A DNA stretch of 64,000 nucleotides from Paralvinella palmiformis (GCA_025642065.1 JAODUP010000508.1:62001-126000), one strand, 5' to 3'. Shown: positions 37,691 to 49,573, numbered from the stretch's first letter. The notes: a model not told the origin generated them from the letters alone. Numbers and translations: made by a program.

Positions 37691-38809
37691 ATATGATCAG
37701 CTTCTTCTACATGGAGCGATCCATTTTTGTCGCATTCGCAAAGTGGGGGCTGCATCACTAAACGCGCAAACACCATATGATTGTAATGGACACGAGTTCA
37801 CACAGGTATTCAGGTGCCATTACAATCTTGAATTGGGTACGCTTTCTAACAGGAAGCCAATGTAGTCGCAGTAGAATCGGGGTGTTATCATCTTATTTTC
37901 GAGGATTTGTCACTATGCGAGCTGCACTATTCTGAATTGGCTGAAGGAGATTAATGTTATAATTAGATATGCCATGTAACAGGGAATTACAATAGCATGG
38001 ACAACAGTAATGCCTACTTCTTGTGTCAATAATGCTTTTAGACAGGAACAGTTCACCCTCAAATAATATGATTTAAATATGTAATGCTTATAAAAAATAA
38101 CCCCGAATCCCATTATTATAACCACGAACTCTGCCTGATATCATAGATATACGGAAATAATCCTAATTACTGGAGAGTAGCCATTACGACTTCCTCGAAT
38201 GTTAGATTGTATGGCGGGAGGGAAAAGGGTCACGTGTTCTGCCCTCAGATTGCACAATGATTATCTGGCCATCTGGATCCCGATGAAGTCAGGTCAGAGA
38301 TCCTCTGGCTTAGCAATCCTCGTGACCTTACTTGCCCTTGTGTTCAACCTAACTACTACTACTAGCTAACGCCTTCGTCCGTTCATTTACGTAAATCTGA
38401 CACATCTGGGATATGCTTCTTGTTGTAGAGTATAAATCAATCGTCTTAAGGAATTCCACAATTATATATTTTTCTTTACCCATTTCAGTAACATATGAGG
38501 CTGTTTGGAGCAACTATACTGTAATAATCGTGTGCACGCTTTTGTTCCGAAAATGCATGTGTGGCTGAGTCCTGTTTGCATTGTTATAACCGAGAAATGC
38601 AAACAGGTTGTGGTAAGTGACGTCAGATTTCAAGAGCATCCGGTCTGTGTCTGGCTTCAAAATGGTGACGCCCACAGATCTTTAATAATCGATTAATCAA
38701 CTCATTGAACTTGCTTGTTTAATATTTAATACGAGTTTATATTTTGACATCCTTTATAATTTAAGTGAATTAGTCTTGAAAATTTGAAATGAAGGTAAAC
38801 TGTCCCTTT

Positions 38810-39260
38810 AAGACGGCAGTAGACAGCTTGTCATTTTGCGGTGACATGTTCATACACGTTAACACCTTTGTCAAAAATAACCTTAGACTTTTTACTGACC
38901 CATTTTAGATAATGGAAGATGCACCCATCTTTAAGGCTGGCGTTTTTAGAAATGTATCATACTGTAGTGAAGCAAAAGAGATTAGATATTTTTATCATAA
39001 TTTAATTTTAGAAGGTTTTGAGTCATCCATAATCAAATATCAGTAAAACTAGAGGACCGAACCCAATGATCAGGTCAAATACCATGAATAGACAATCTCT
39101 GGTAGCGTTTTTCTAGATAGGATTGAAACTTTACCTGACAGACCAAATATGTTTTTCAATCTAGAGAAAAATACATTATGGTCAACTGTATCAAATGCAT
39201 CAGACAGGTCCAGAAGAACAAGTAACACTGGCTTATCTTGATCAATTTGACCAATTTTAA
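38810..39260 (-). mobile_element. Non-LTR retrotransposon fragment, same family as 58.45 kb
   Basis: Closely similar in nucleotide sequence to 58450-59060 (-), but lacking the middle part with the YADD motif. Heavily decayed. Confidence 0.75.
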
Positions 39261-39714
39261 ATAGAAATGTTAAAGAGGTCTGTATTTTTTTTTAAATATT
39301 AAAGCCCAAATTGTTTTTTTGTTTGTTATCGGAACATCCTGACACTCTTTCCCAAGTCATAGAGGCATAAAGTAAACTACCCAGAAATGATTAGAAGACA
39401 TTTTCATCAAATTACCTGATATCAGTCTCTGTTAGAGGCTCGACTTTATACATCATGGACATGCATGACTCTTCTATGACTTTACCCTATGATAAGGTGC
39501 AAGAAGGGAAACCATTATATATATATATATATATGAGGAGGTATACTAGACAGTTAATCAACATGTGAACCTTTGTGATCTTCGTGATTGATAAATGAAC
39601 ATCTTTATCAGACGGTTCAGCAGAACGACGAGTGATTTGCCATATAAATGACCAAATTTGTAGCGAGGCCCATTGGAACGCTAGATGGCGCAGTCACCGC
39701 GGAAATTGCCTATT

Positions 39715-39805
39715 GAATGATGAAACATCCTTCAGACTTGGCCATGCCGGGAAATTGTAATCGGGTAGTAGCATCATGTAGCTAACCGCTGTAAGGATTA
39801 AGGCG
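39715..39805 (-). mobile_element. Degenerate fragment of SINE family A
   Basis: Matches the central part of the family (ccttcagacttggccatgcc, then a decayed tRNA-like head). Head and tail are incomplete. Confidence 0.4.
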
Positions 39806-40494
39806 CAGAGGTGCCCCGAAAATAGGGTCAAATCGAAGTCTTTCGTCGACGGATTAAGTATCTCACTGACAAGAATAGTATTCGGTTTCGATGCCACGAC
39901 CTATCGTTCTACAGCACAGCGCCAACCCAGCCGTGCTACGTGAGAGGCCTCCATTTTTTCTCGTAAAAAGGAAGATTACGAAAACGCATAAATATCAATT
40001 ACTTTAGGGAAACATCCCTGTCAGACAGCAGAGCCAGTTAATATCCACGCATTGAAGTCACAGTTATCCACCTTAACATCATTGTTTATTGATGTTACGA
40101 CATCCTGCTGATATCTTATTAATATGAATATGAAGTCTGCTGCTCAGTGATACTGTATCGTCCATTAATAGAATAGGATTACTTACATAGTGTTTTGTTA
40201 GCATTTGTACGTCTCTGGTTAACTTGCTTGTGTGTGCGTGCGTGCATGTGTGTGTGTGTGTGCGCGCGCGCGTGCGTATCACCTTTTATTATATACTATG
40301 TTGTATCATAGACACCTGTTCGCTCGTTCTTGACGAAGATATTGTAATGTGATATCTATAGTTATGAACGACATGTAACAATATCTGATAATTATCGTTT
40401 TAAAGATGAGACATCTGTTTCAATGAAAAAAAACCCAAATATTCGTAGTTTATTATCTATCGCGCGGGGGTCTTCTCAATGATCGAACCCCCGT

Positions 40495-40690
40495 GGCCAC
40501 CCCGTAGTCTAGTCGCTAACGCGTTGGACCACAGATCACTACCACCCGAGTTCGAATCTCGGTGTCGGCATATCTGAAGGGTGTTTCATCTTTGACTTCG
40601 CTTCATTACCTTTGGAGGTCGCTCGGCCCGTTTAGCCTATCATGTACACAAAAGTGGCCGTAAAACATCAATCATCATCAATCATCAATT
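40495..40690 (+). mobile_element. tRNA-derived SINE (family A)
   Basis: Well preserved: A-box-like GTAGTCTAGTCGCTAACG, B box GAGTTCGAATC, the body, and an ATCATCATCA-type tail. It ends about 280 bp before the NIDO gene start. Confidence 0.88.
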
Positions 40691-40967
40691 AGCTTAAGAC
40701 GGGTAGGGCGTATCATTACCATTGACGAAACTTAAGCTTTCAAACTTCGACTGCTCAAAGCCTGTAAAGCCCGATGTCGACATTTATTGTACGGTCCCTA
40801 ACCCAAACAATAACGCTAAACAAAAAAAAATTAAACTCGAAACAAAACATCGACTCAAAGTTTAGATCATCTTGAATTTCTTGGTTCAGAAACGAGAGAG
40901 CTAACAGTTCATAGTCGGGAGAGTAAACTGGTAGAGATTTGACTTGAAGAGTAAGTAAATACCATTT

Positions 40968-41151
40968 ATGGTCTTAAATGGAAATATTTCTAGAAAGATA
41001 CAAGTTTGTTTTTATCGCCTGATATGCTGTTTATTCGTTGTAGTTGCAGTTGTTAACATTATTGTAGTAAACAATTATAGAGGCGTTATATTTCCACAGT
41101 TTCCAGAAAAGATGCTAGTTGAAGTACTTACGGCCGCTTTGTGCATCCAAG
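40968..41151 (+). CDS. NIDO gene coding exon 1 (hydrophobic leader)
   Basis: An in-frame TAA lies 10 nt before the ATG. The donor is GTAAGA in phase 1, and the last codons read LCIQ. Two candidate starts (40968 and 41112) give either a long signal-anchor-like segment or a very short leader. This is the least certain exon of the gene. Confidence 0.65.
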
Positions 41152-41197
41152 GTAAGAATTTTACTGTTGATTAAGGCATTCAGATTAATAAAAGTAT

Positions 41198-41234
<37 letters not shown>

Positions 41235-44200
41235 AAGAGTTTGATTTTTATTTAGCAGGCTTTACATCTATTACGCTGAAAATTAATTATTAATTTTTAA
41301 AGTGGAGGCGGGCGCAGCAGTATTTCACCCTTACGTGCCATATAGTAACCTATCTTAGCCACTGTTAGCGTACGCCATGGATTCCCGACCGAGAGCGCTT
41401 TTGCAATGAAAAACAAGAGAAAGGGTAAATTCTTTGAAGTAATTTAACCCTAAATTGACAAATAAAATCACGAGTGTTATTCCTGATCGCGACTATCTAG
41501 ATCTAGACCATTGTTGGAGATTGAAATAGAGGACTCATTCTTTGTGAATGATTCGTGGAGAGAGGGCCGAAAGATTTTGCAATCGGGAACGGCCATTGAC
41601 GGATTGAGAGAGATGTTAAAGATGTTGGACGGTACTGCAGCTAACGAATGTGTGTTTATTAACGACATCACTTAATTGTGGTGCTACATTTAAATTTCCA
41701 TGCCATTCGAGATTCATCAGGTTCATATTAGAAAAAAAGCAATGTGGTTTATTTAATAGGTTTATTAGCAAAATGGATGAGCGCTTGATAAGAAATACCT
41801 AATTATTAAGTGTCTGTTTAAGGTTTAATTTCTGGTAGGATTATGGCGACAGATATGTGAATTGTTGTGGCAGAAAATAATCCCAATCACATTATGCTCA
41901 AACAGCTGTAAAGTAGGCCACGATTATCAAAAAACTACAAGTCGGAAAATTCTAATTTGTGGTACGATATCCCAAGCTATGTCCGTAGTTTTGTAGATTG
42001 TTGATTTGAGCACCCAAAAGCGCAGTAGCAAACCATTATCAGCTATTATATTCACTTATCGAACTCAAACACACACAACTTAACGAGCCCCCTCAGAGCA
42101 AGTGGCATACATCAACATGGCGCCTGTGGCGTCAAGTGCCGGTATAATCAGGCATATGGTACTAGTAGTCCAGTGATATATATATAGAGAGAGCGCAAGG
42201 GAAATATCCTGCTACCAGCCAAATAAGTAACAAAGTCACGAAAGGTCTGTTCCACGGGCTCACTACATGCATGCTAACAGTCCCTAACCCTAAACCTAGC
42301 CCTCTAATCCGGGCACGCGCAGTTGACCATTAAGTAACAAACTCACGAAAGGTCTGTCCCACTGGCTCACTTTATGCATGCTAACAGTCGCTAACCTTAA
42401 CCCTCTAATCCGAGCATGCCAGTTGACCAATATCCCGATTTGAGCGGTAGCAGGATTATTCCCATGATCTCTCTCTATAGATCAGTGATTGGTACACACA
42501 ACGGAAAACTCAGGTCATCCAGTCAGATATTATTGCAGGTGCCTGTCTCTCGGCTCAAGTCATATGGTGATTGTGCGTTTAGTGATGCAGCACCACTTTG
42601 TGGAATAGGTTGCCGGCAGATATTAGAAATGCGTCGTCTCTTGAATTTTTTTAATCTGTTCAAAAAAACACACCTGTTCAAGGTCGCTTTCCCAGATAAA
42701 TAGTAATTATCTTTTAAATATCTTATAGGTTTATACAGACATGTTATTTAGGTTATTATTATATTACTTATTATTTGTACAACACCTTTGAATGGCTCCT
42801 GTTAGTAAATGTGCTTGATTAAATAAATATACGTTATTATTTAATTAAAATTGGACGAAAATAGGGGACATTAGGAGGCCACGTCACATAAATCAAATTA
42901 AATAACTTCCAGCCGAAACAGATACATAAAGTTACAAATTTCTTAGACGTTGTTGGCATCCATATTCCAGTTCGAAGGTCATAGATGTTCCTATGACTCC
43001 GTTATAAACAAATATTTCACCATAAATATCCCAGCTCCTAAGATTTTGTGCACGTGTCACATGCTGTCGTTACGTATATCCTATTATTATTATTATTATT
43101 ATTATTATTTTATTATCTTGTTTATTTTAGCAGTTTCCCAATTTCTGTATAGGTGACTCGTGGTTGAGGGTTTGCCTTGTTGGTGTGGCAGGAAGGGGAG
43201 AAAAATGAGTTATCTATAGAACCTTTATTAAAATCGCGCTGTTTTCAGTTGTAAGTTAGAGGTGGCTACAAATAGACGGCTTTTCTCTAACTGTTTACTG
43301 AAACGTCCCATTGTCAATATCACATAATTATAATACATTTCCTTTCTTCTGATCTGGGCTGTTAATCGTAGGAATGCATGAGAATTACAGGAGAGGGGGT
43401 CTAAATTTCGCAAGTCATTTATTAGAGTGGCCACTGTATTTTAGGTGGTAAAGAGACTTATATTAGGTATATGTATTTATCGACAGTGGCGACAGGAAGT
43501 GTATTGTATCCTTATGGGACAAAACGTGGAGACACCAGCATTAACGGAGTTGATGACGACTTTCGGCAACTTTACCTCGGTACAAGATTCCAGATACTCG
43601 GCGGCAATTACACCTCCCTGTCGGTAAGCGATTTTATAGTACTGAGATGCCGTTATATTGCTATAAAAATATTGAGCCGAACTGAGTTTTTTCTACAATA
43701 ACGACCATTGTAGATGTGATTGTGCCCTCAATTCGACCTCAAGATATGCCTGAGTGATTCTTCAAATAACTAGTTCAAACATCGTTTAGATATAAGATGT
43801 CGTCGAGATGATAGGATGAGAGATATTTTAGCTAAACACGACAGAAAAAGAAGGCGATTATAACAAAGACAAATGTATGATACATCACGGATTACATAGA
43901 CCGCCTCTATTGGCTAGTGGGTAAGAGCGTGGGACTTTCTTACTCGTGGTCATTCTGTGCGGGAGGTCGAAGGTTCGAATCCCGGCCGTGGCACTATAGT
44001 AGGAGGAGTTTTTCATCAAAACCAAGCAACTGGCAAGGTTTTCTCCGCCGAATATACCATCTATTGTAAATTTAAAATTTATTTAGAATTAGAATGAAGC
44101 AGTAAATTACAGACCATATGCATCTCCCTCATTTGAGATAGCTAGACCACGTAAAATAATTGCCATTTCGGCCATTATTATTATATATCATAAACTGTAT

Positions 44201-45221
44201 GAAAGTAGTATCATTATTGTCATCAGTCGGGTGCTATTTCAGATTATTCTATTAAACGTGTGTGTGTGTGTGTTTGCGTGGGCGCGCGTGCGTGCGTGTG
44301 TGTAATTGGTGAAAATAATCCTGTTTTATTAAGGACACGGAGCAAATGTGTTCCTAGTCTCTGATTGGATGATGAAAACCAACCATTCATTTCATCTTTA
44401 GCTCGTTTGCGCACCGCCACTCGACAGCAGAATTCGATTCGCATATATTATGTGGCATCCATTTTCGAATCTCATGGAACCGAAGTTTTTCTTCTCGGCG
44501 ACCCCAATAAAGTTAAATGTGGTTGTTAATATTTGAATTTATTTTAGGCACAATCGGCTCTGTGTACGTCATATACGAAGACACCTCCTCCCACCACACA
44601 CGATGTTGTCGAAGTGTGGAAGTAAAACACAACAAAATTACTATCATCAACAACAAAAACAACAACAATAACACGTCCGCGTACATGCTATAGAAACATA
44701 TCTCGCTTTTGCGATTTGAACTCACTGATGGTTCATCTAGATGTATTTGATATGCATAAAGTTGCTTAGCATGGACAAAAAGATTTAGAGTTCATCTAAG
44801 TTAACTTTGCACGCGCACGCAGACACACACATACACGCAGACACACACATACACACACACACATGCAGTGTTGGTACTATCACTTCTATCACAGTATATG
44901 AATTAATATTAACATTTTTTTCACTCTCAGATAAACACAAATGGTGTCATTTCCTTTTCGAACTCATTCCCGTGGTACGATCCCGAAGAATTCCCCATTA
45001 ATTCCGGATCTACATTGATAGCCGTTTTCTGGGCCGATATGGATCTGTCGTACATTGGCAAGCTGTACTACCGGGAGACGACTGACAGTCGTGTAATAAT
45101 CCAAGCACAAAGTGATATCAGGCGGAAGTTTGTGGTATGTATTGACGTTGACCCCCTACGCGATCTTGTTGGAGTATGGATGTAAACCACAACAAAATTA
45201 TCAACAACAACAACAATCAAC

Positions 45222-45262
<41 letters not shown>

Positions 45263-47179
45263 CAACAACAACACGTTCACATACATGCAATATAAATAAA
45301 CCTCGCTTTTCTGAATAAAAATTTCTGGTGGTGAAACGTCGAAATCTTTTAATCTCGATTTGTGATAATGTGTGCCCGTGCATTTTCGCTCAATATTAAA
45401 ATCGATGTATTTTCGCAGGATCCTTCTCATGAACAACACAGTCCGAACACATGCAAGTGTTCACCTTTGTTGTTGAAAAAACACACTTATTATTCTTTCC
45501 GTTGTGTGGACAGATTTATTTGTGTCGTTTTTTAGTCCAGTGTAGAACAGGTGTTTCCTTAGCTCGATATCAGGATACCAGGAGTGTACTGACACGGGAT
45601 GATCGTGACATAAAGATGCTAAGTTGAAATCGTACATAATCAATTTAAAGCTGAAAGCGGTGACAACAGCCACGTCTACCAACAGAAGAGATGCTGCAAA
45701 AGAGTTTGGGGAAGACCGTAAGAGTGTGGTCGAGTCTTTTGGGACTTTAGGAAAAAGAAAGGGTAAAAAAAGGAGAAATATTTCCAATCCTGATATTGAA
45801 GCAGCTATAAGGATGTGTATGATTGCTAGATGATGATTGATGTTTTACGGCCACTTTGGTGTACATGGTAGGCTAAATGGGCCAATTAGACCACGGGGGC
45901 GCCCGCATGATTTCTAGGAGAGATCCGGGGGCCAGGGTTACTGCCAAATCTCTAAATAAATAATGTCTCCGGCTTCACCAACATAAGTTGTGGTTTGACT
46001 GCGGAACTTCATAAGACAAAACAAACTCGGTGACTTCTCCTCAGTGACCGGGTGAAGCTTTTTTTAAAGATTTGTGATCTGACTGAGTAACGTCAGACAA
46101 TAATAACTTCATTCCGTTAGGAAACACGGATGCGACTCCGACATGGATAGACATGAAATGTTTGATGTTTTATGACCACTTTTGTGCACAAAGTGGGCTA
46201 AATCGGCCGCGAAACCTGCAAAGGTAGTGAGGCGACGTCAAAGATGAAGCACCCTTCAGACATGTCCACGCCGAAATCTGTGGCCAACTGCGCTACCAGT
46301 TAGACCATGGAGGCAACCGAATAGGCAATGAAGCCAACAGGACATGAAAAGAGCTGTACGGAAAAAAGTACGCACTTAAGCAACGAAAACTTTGGTCACA
46401 ATTTTCTGAGCGCAATGTGGGCTAAATATGTCGATTATGGTAAATAGAAATGAACTTGAACTCGAAAATTGGACTCGAAAATGATTTGAATGGTTTCCAA
46501 TACTATTATTGTATTGAACTAATTATACGAATTATCTTCGATTTACAGAGAAATTCCGCAGCTTATCCGTCTCGGCACTACAAGTATATTTATTAATAAT
46601 GATCGATCATGACCGTTAGTTAATGGATTCGCCAGTAGGTGGCGAGTCAGTATACGTTTATCCTTTATTGTCAAACATTCGACAGATTCATGTTTTCGGT
46701 ATGCCCGAATGTTCTATTTTGTTAGAACTGGGGTTTGAGCGGTGAAATGTTTCTAGACTTAGTAGTATTCTACGTATTATTTCTTGGAACGGGTTATATT
46801 AAGAGTACATTTGTCAAAGGCTAGACTAATGATAGGTATCTCAGCATTAATAACACAACAACACAACTCTAATGTACACAAAAGAAGCGCAAAAGTAGTA
46901 ATACTATCTTTATTCAAAATAATAACTGCATTTTTGTACATATGTTAACATAAATACCATTTTTATTAGCTTCTGGTTCATTTATAGATTGATATATTAG
47001 TTTTTTCTTTGTTATTCAATTATTATTTATATTATAATTATGAACATATACTGGTATAATTAAAGCAACAAACGCACACACATATTACTCGATAAGAGAA
47101 ATGGATAGGTGTGTATATGTTTATATTCTTGCACATAAATTAATTTCGAAAAAAGGGAAATAATTAAAGTTATGCTTCA

Positions 47180-47210
<31 letters not shown>

Positions 47211-47448
47211 GTGTGTGTGTGTGTGTGTGTGATTACAGCGGCAAATAGTACAATTATTTCTCTCTTTAAATACAGTCTTGTGGACGTAACTTTAATCCAA
47301 GCAGTGCCGTGGTGGTAACGTGGAAAAACGTCGATTACTTCCACGAGTTAGATACTCGCAGCTGTCTGTATCAGGATCCCATACCAGATGGTTGTACTCG
47401 AACCCGCAGACGCTCTTTACCACAACCCCAAGTATGGTTTATGAGTGT

Positions 47449-47500
<52 letters not shown>

Positions 47501-47536
47501 CAAACATACATCAACCACACACACACACACACACAT

Positions 47537-47569
<33 letters not shown>

Positions 47570-47601
47570 CCAAAATGTAATTTCATCTATCCGACCCCCC
47601 C

Positions 47602-47646
<45 letters not shown>

Positions 47647-47981
47647 AGCTGTTTCTAGGTTTCAGCCAGAAGACATCGCCGTTCCAGTAAATCACGTAAT
47701 ACGCTGCAAGTTGTGATACTAACGAATTCTGTCGATACGTTTGTTGTGTTTAACTATCGGAGAATTAACTGGGTGTCAGGAGACTTTAGCAGTGGAATAC
47801 ACGGAATGGGAGGACACACAGCTACGGTATGAGATACAGTAACACGAAAAAAGACGAATTCAACGTCACACACAAACACATACAGATACATTCGCACATA
47901 CAGAGAAAAACACACCGACAGAAACACACATCGAGAGAAACACACACACACACAAATATACATGTATATAATTACCCCCCC

Positions 47982-48017
<36 letters not shown>

Positions 48018-48218
48018 CATTTAGTTTTTCTACTAAAGGTTGGTTTTAACCGTTATGACGGTACCAAATGGTACAACCATCCAGAATCAGGTAAAAATAG
48101 TGCGACAAGGTTGTCAAGGCAAAGTAACATCGGTATAAATGGTCGATGGGTGTACAGACTACACGGATCGGACATCTATGATCCTAACTGTGTGAAGTTG
48201 TACGTATACAAATTGTAG
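40968..48218 (+). CDS. NIDO (nidogen-like) domain protein, 6 coding exons
   Basis: Coding exons are 40968-41151, 43487-43623, 44931-45134, 47276-47431, 47659-47826 and 48039-48218, totalling 1029 nt (342 aa plus stop). All phases agree (1, 0, 0, 0, 0). After a hydrophobic N-terminus ([18 protein letters not shown], residues 17-34), which could be a signal peptide or signal anchor, almost the whole protein is one NIDO domain. Diagnostic motifs are [72 protein letters not shown] and [17 protein letters not shown] domains occur in extracellular matrix and adhesion proteins such as nidogen and alpha-tectorin. No EGF, sushi or VWD module follows. A second in-frame Met at 41112 would give a 294-aa product. 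The partner is unknown. Confidence 0.9.
42168..42490. mobile_element. MITE with imperfect inverted ends and an internal tandem duplication
   Basis: The left end (about 42168-42215, with ATATCCTGCTACC) is inverted at about 42440-42490 (GGTAGCAGGATTATTCCC). The inside is a roughly 105-bp unit repeated twice (42225-42329 and 42331-42430, start AAGTAACAAAGTCACGAAAG). It abuts the LINE tail at 42495. Confidence 0.6.
42495..42720 (+). mobile_element. Non-LTR retrotransposon 3' end (C-terminal ORF2 tail)
   Basis: The frame [20 protein letters not shown], then [14 protein letters not shown] matches the common C-terminal end of vertebrate and invertebrate L2/CR1-type ORF2 proteins. 5' truncated. In NIDO intron 1. 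Confidence 0.75.
43487..43623 (+). CDS. NIDO gene coding exon 2
   Basis: The acceptor is tatttatcgacag, with a weak pyrimidine tract, and the donor is GTAAGC. It encodes the entry to the NIDO fold: [20 protein letters not shown] and then LGGNYTSLS. Confidence 0.85.
43900..43995 (+). mobile_element. tRNA-like sequence, probably a third SINE type
   Basis: An A-box-like TGGCTAGTGGGTAAG and a B-box GGTTCGAATCCC are spaced as in a tRNA. The acceptor and T stems do not pair, so this is a tRNA-derived repeat head rather than a working tRNA. In NIDO intron 2. Confidence 0.5.
44594..45315 (+). repeat. Diverged direct repeats flanking NIDO exon 3 (44594-44712 and 45146-45315)
   Basis: Both copies share the order AAACACAACAAAATTA or its variant, CAACAAC-rich tracts, CACGT(C/T)C-CATGC, and CTCGCTTTT. 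The second copy holds an (AAT)n expansion. Exon 3 lies between them. Confidence 0.65.
44931..45134 (+). CDS. NIDO gene coding exon 3
   Basis: Acceptor ttcactctcag, donor GTATGT, phase 0 both sides. It encodes [18 protein letters not shown] and YYRETTD, the most conserved NIDO block. Confidence 0.92.
45609..45836 (+). pseudogene. Pogo/Tigger-like transposase N-terminal (HTH) remnant
   Basis: The frame reads [20 protein letters not shown], then [15 protein letters not shown] and KRKGKKRRN. This fits the first helix-turn-helix of pogo-like transposases (Y-x-x-x-FKLKAV..A..NR.AA.EFGV...V..W). The Trp normally following the second helix is lost, and nothing of the DDE core follows. A truncated SINE abuts its end. 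In NIDO intron 3. Confidence 0.6.
45830..45904 (-). mobile_element. SINE family A with internal deletion
   Basis: Tail and head are joined directly (GGGCCAATTAGACCACGG), so about 110 bp of the body is missing. In NIDO intron 3. Confidence 0.75.
46160..46314 (-). mobile_element. tRNA-derived SINE (family A), diverged
   Basis: Inverted, nearly full length. In NIDO intron 3, about 250 bp from another copy in the same orientation. Confidence 0.8.
47276..47431 (+). CDS. NIDO gene coding exon 4
   Basis: Acceptor ctctttaaatacag, donor GTATGG. It encodes [12 protein letters not shown] and then a Cys-containing loop that ends in a basic stretch, TRTRRRS. Confidence 0.9.
47659..47826 (+). CDS. NIDO gene coding exon 5
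   Basis: Of four nearby AGs, only the acceptor gtttctag keeps phase 0. The exon starts with a second basic stretch ([11 protein letters not shown]), then [10 protein letters not shown] and FNYRRINW. Donor GTATGA. Confidence 0.88.
48039..48218 (+). CDS. NIDO gene coding exon 6 (C-terminus)
   Basis: Acceptor tttctactaaag. It encodes VGFNRYDG and [13 protein letters not shown], the end of the NIDO domain, and finishes LYVYKL before TAG. Confidence 0.92.
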   Translation, partial: VGFNRYDGTKWYNHPESGKNSATRLSRQSNIGINGRWVYRLHGSDIYDPNCVKLYVYKL

Positions 48219-48592
48219 CGCAGGTCAATTTGGGAAGATGGCGCGAACATTTATACTTATTTTTCATGGATATGCCCAAATTAATATCGGTTGGGTGTAA
48301 GAACGTTTGTGAAAGTTTTTTTCTGAGGTATATAGGTTTATCCATTATAGATAGCTTCATATATAATCTAGGCGAAAATGTAGTATTAGTTTATATAGAT
48401 CGGCATAACGGTCGTGGTTGGCTAAATGTGAGCATTGAGCCTGTGTCGAATGCTCTTTGTGATCCATGAGACCCATATACTTGACCCGTTTTGTTTCAGA
48501 ACGTAGAGTCGTCTAGAATTCGACTGATCGAATCAACGAACAACTTGAAGAAAATCTACTCGTCTTCGTGGCTTAGATTATCTCAACTTCGA

Positions 48593-48650
48593 AATAAACG
48601 TCGGGATAAATCAGATAGTTTGTTTATTTATGAACGGAGAATCGAATAAA
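48593..48650 (+). terminator. Two AATAAA polyadenylation signals of the NIDO gene
   Basis: AATAAA hexamers at 48593-48598 and 48645-48650, about 375 and 430 nt after the stop codon. A SINE follows about 120 bp downstream. Confidence 0.55.
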
Positions 48651-48770
48651 GTTGACGATGTTCGTGGAAGGTATCCTATACTGAGTAGTCTCTCGACCGT
48701 ATGTGTCAGATATAACCAGCGCCAAGATTCAATAGGCAACTCACTCAATCAATCCATCCATCTTTCCATC

Positions 48771-48945
48771 CAGGACGCCTCCGTGGACCAAAGATCGCTA
48801 CCACCCGAGTTCGAATATCGGCGTGGGCATATCTGAAGGGTGTTTCATCTGTGACTTCGCTTCATTACCTTTGGAGGTCACTCGGCCCATTTAGTCTACC
48901 ATGTGCACAAAAGTGGCCATAAAATCATCAATCATCATCATCATC
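48771..48945 (+). mobile_element. tRNA-derived SINE (family A), head shortened
   Basis: GCCTCCGTGGACCAAAGATC lacks part of the A-box region. B box GAGTTCGAATA; tail ATCATCATC. Lies between the convergent NIDO and CHST15-like genes. Confidence 0.85.
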
Positions 48946-49036
48946 TTTCCATCCATCAATTATTTGTTTATTATATACACTCATTCAACCCATCCATCCA
49001 GCCATTCATGTTTCCATCTAACAATTCAGTTATTTG

Positions 49037-49072
<36 letters not shown>

Positions 49073-49573
49073 TTAAAAGCACCGACCTTCTGCGGGTTTA
49101 AAGTTTAGAACTAACCAACTTTGTCCTTCTGCGGTTCGTTACTAGGAGACACTAACCACATTACAATCGCAAAATAGTTTTATTTCATTATCACACTTCA
49201 TTATAAATACAAAACGAAACACGCATCTTTGGGAGTAACGACGATGGTAGTCTTCAAGTCATTCCTCCAAACATTCTATAAGTTAACAATCACGTCAAAT
49301 CGTCTGTTCGGTGGAGAAAGAGGGCGGGTGGAGGGGGGGGGGGGGCACTAGAAATCCACAATATTCATTCCTGGGTCTAAGCCTCGGTTACTATCTGGGT
49401 ACCTGAACAATCTCCGGAACAGATCCAGAGCGGGCCATTTATACCCTTGAAAGCGTATAATCAACACATCTAAGGCAGATAATGGAGCAAGATAACCTAA
49501 CAATTCATAGCAAAAAGGCTAAATTTGCTAAACTGCATTATTGATAATATTATTATCATTGTTATTATTATTA

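Larger units (their letters stand above)
35831..40490. other. Intergenic stretch, remnants only
   Basis: Apart from the LINE piece near 39 kb, the decayed frame near 37.5 kb and the SINE fragment at 39.7 kb, I see AT-rich sequence without genes. Confidence 0.5.
47180..48017 (+). repeat. Cluster of TA/CA microsatellites around NIDO exons 4-6
   Basis: TA or CA tracts at about 47180-47231, 47450-47498, 47515-47562, 47603-47642 and 47983-48017. The last three introns are largely made of them. Several polypyrimidine tracts sit right next to these repeats. Confidence 0.9.

Noticed and set aside
43900..43995. Functional tRNA gene
   Set aside because: A and B boxes are present, but the acceptor and T stems do not pair, so it is listed as a tRNA-derived repeat.
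47309..48020. Long open frames made of Ile-Tyr or Cys-Val repeats
   Set aside because: They are translations of TA and CA microsatellites between NIDO exons; only the splice-bounded parts are coding.
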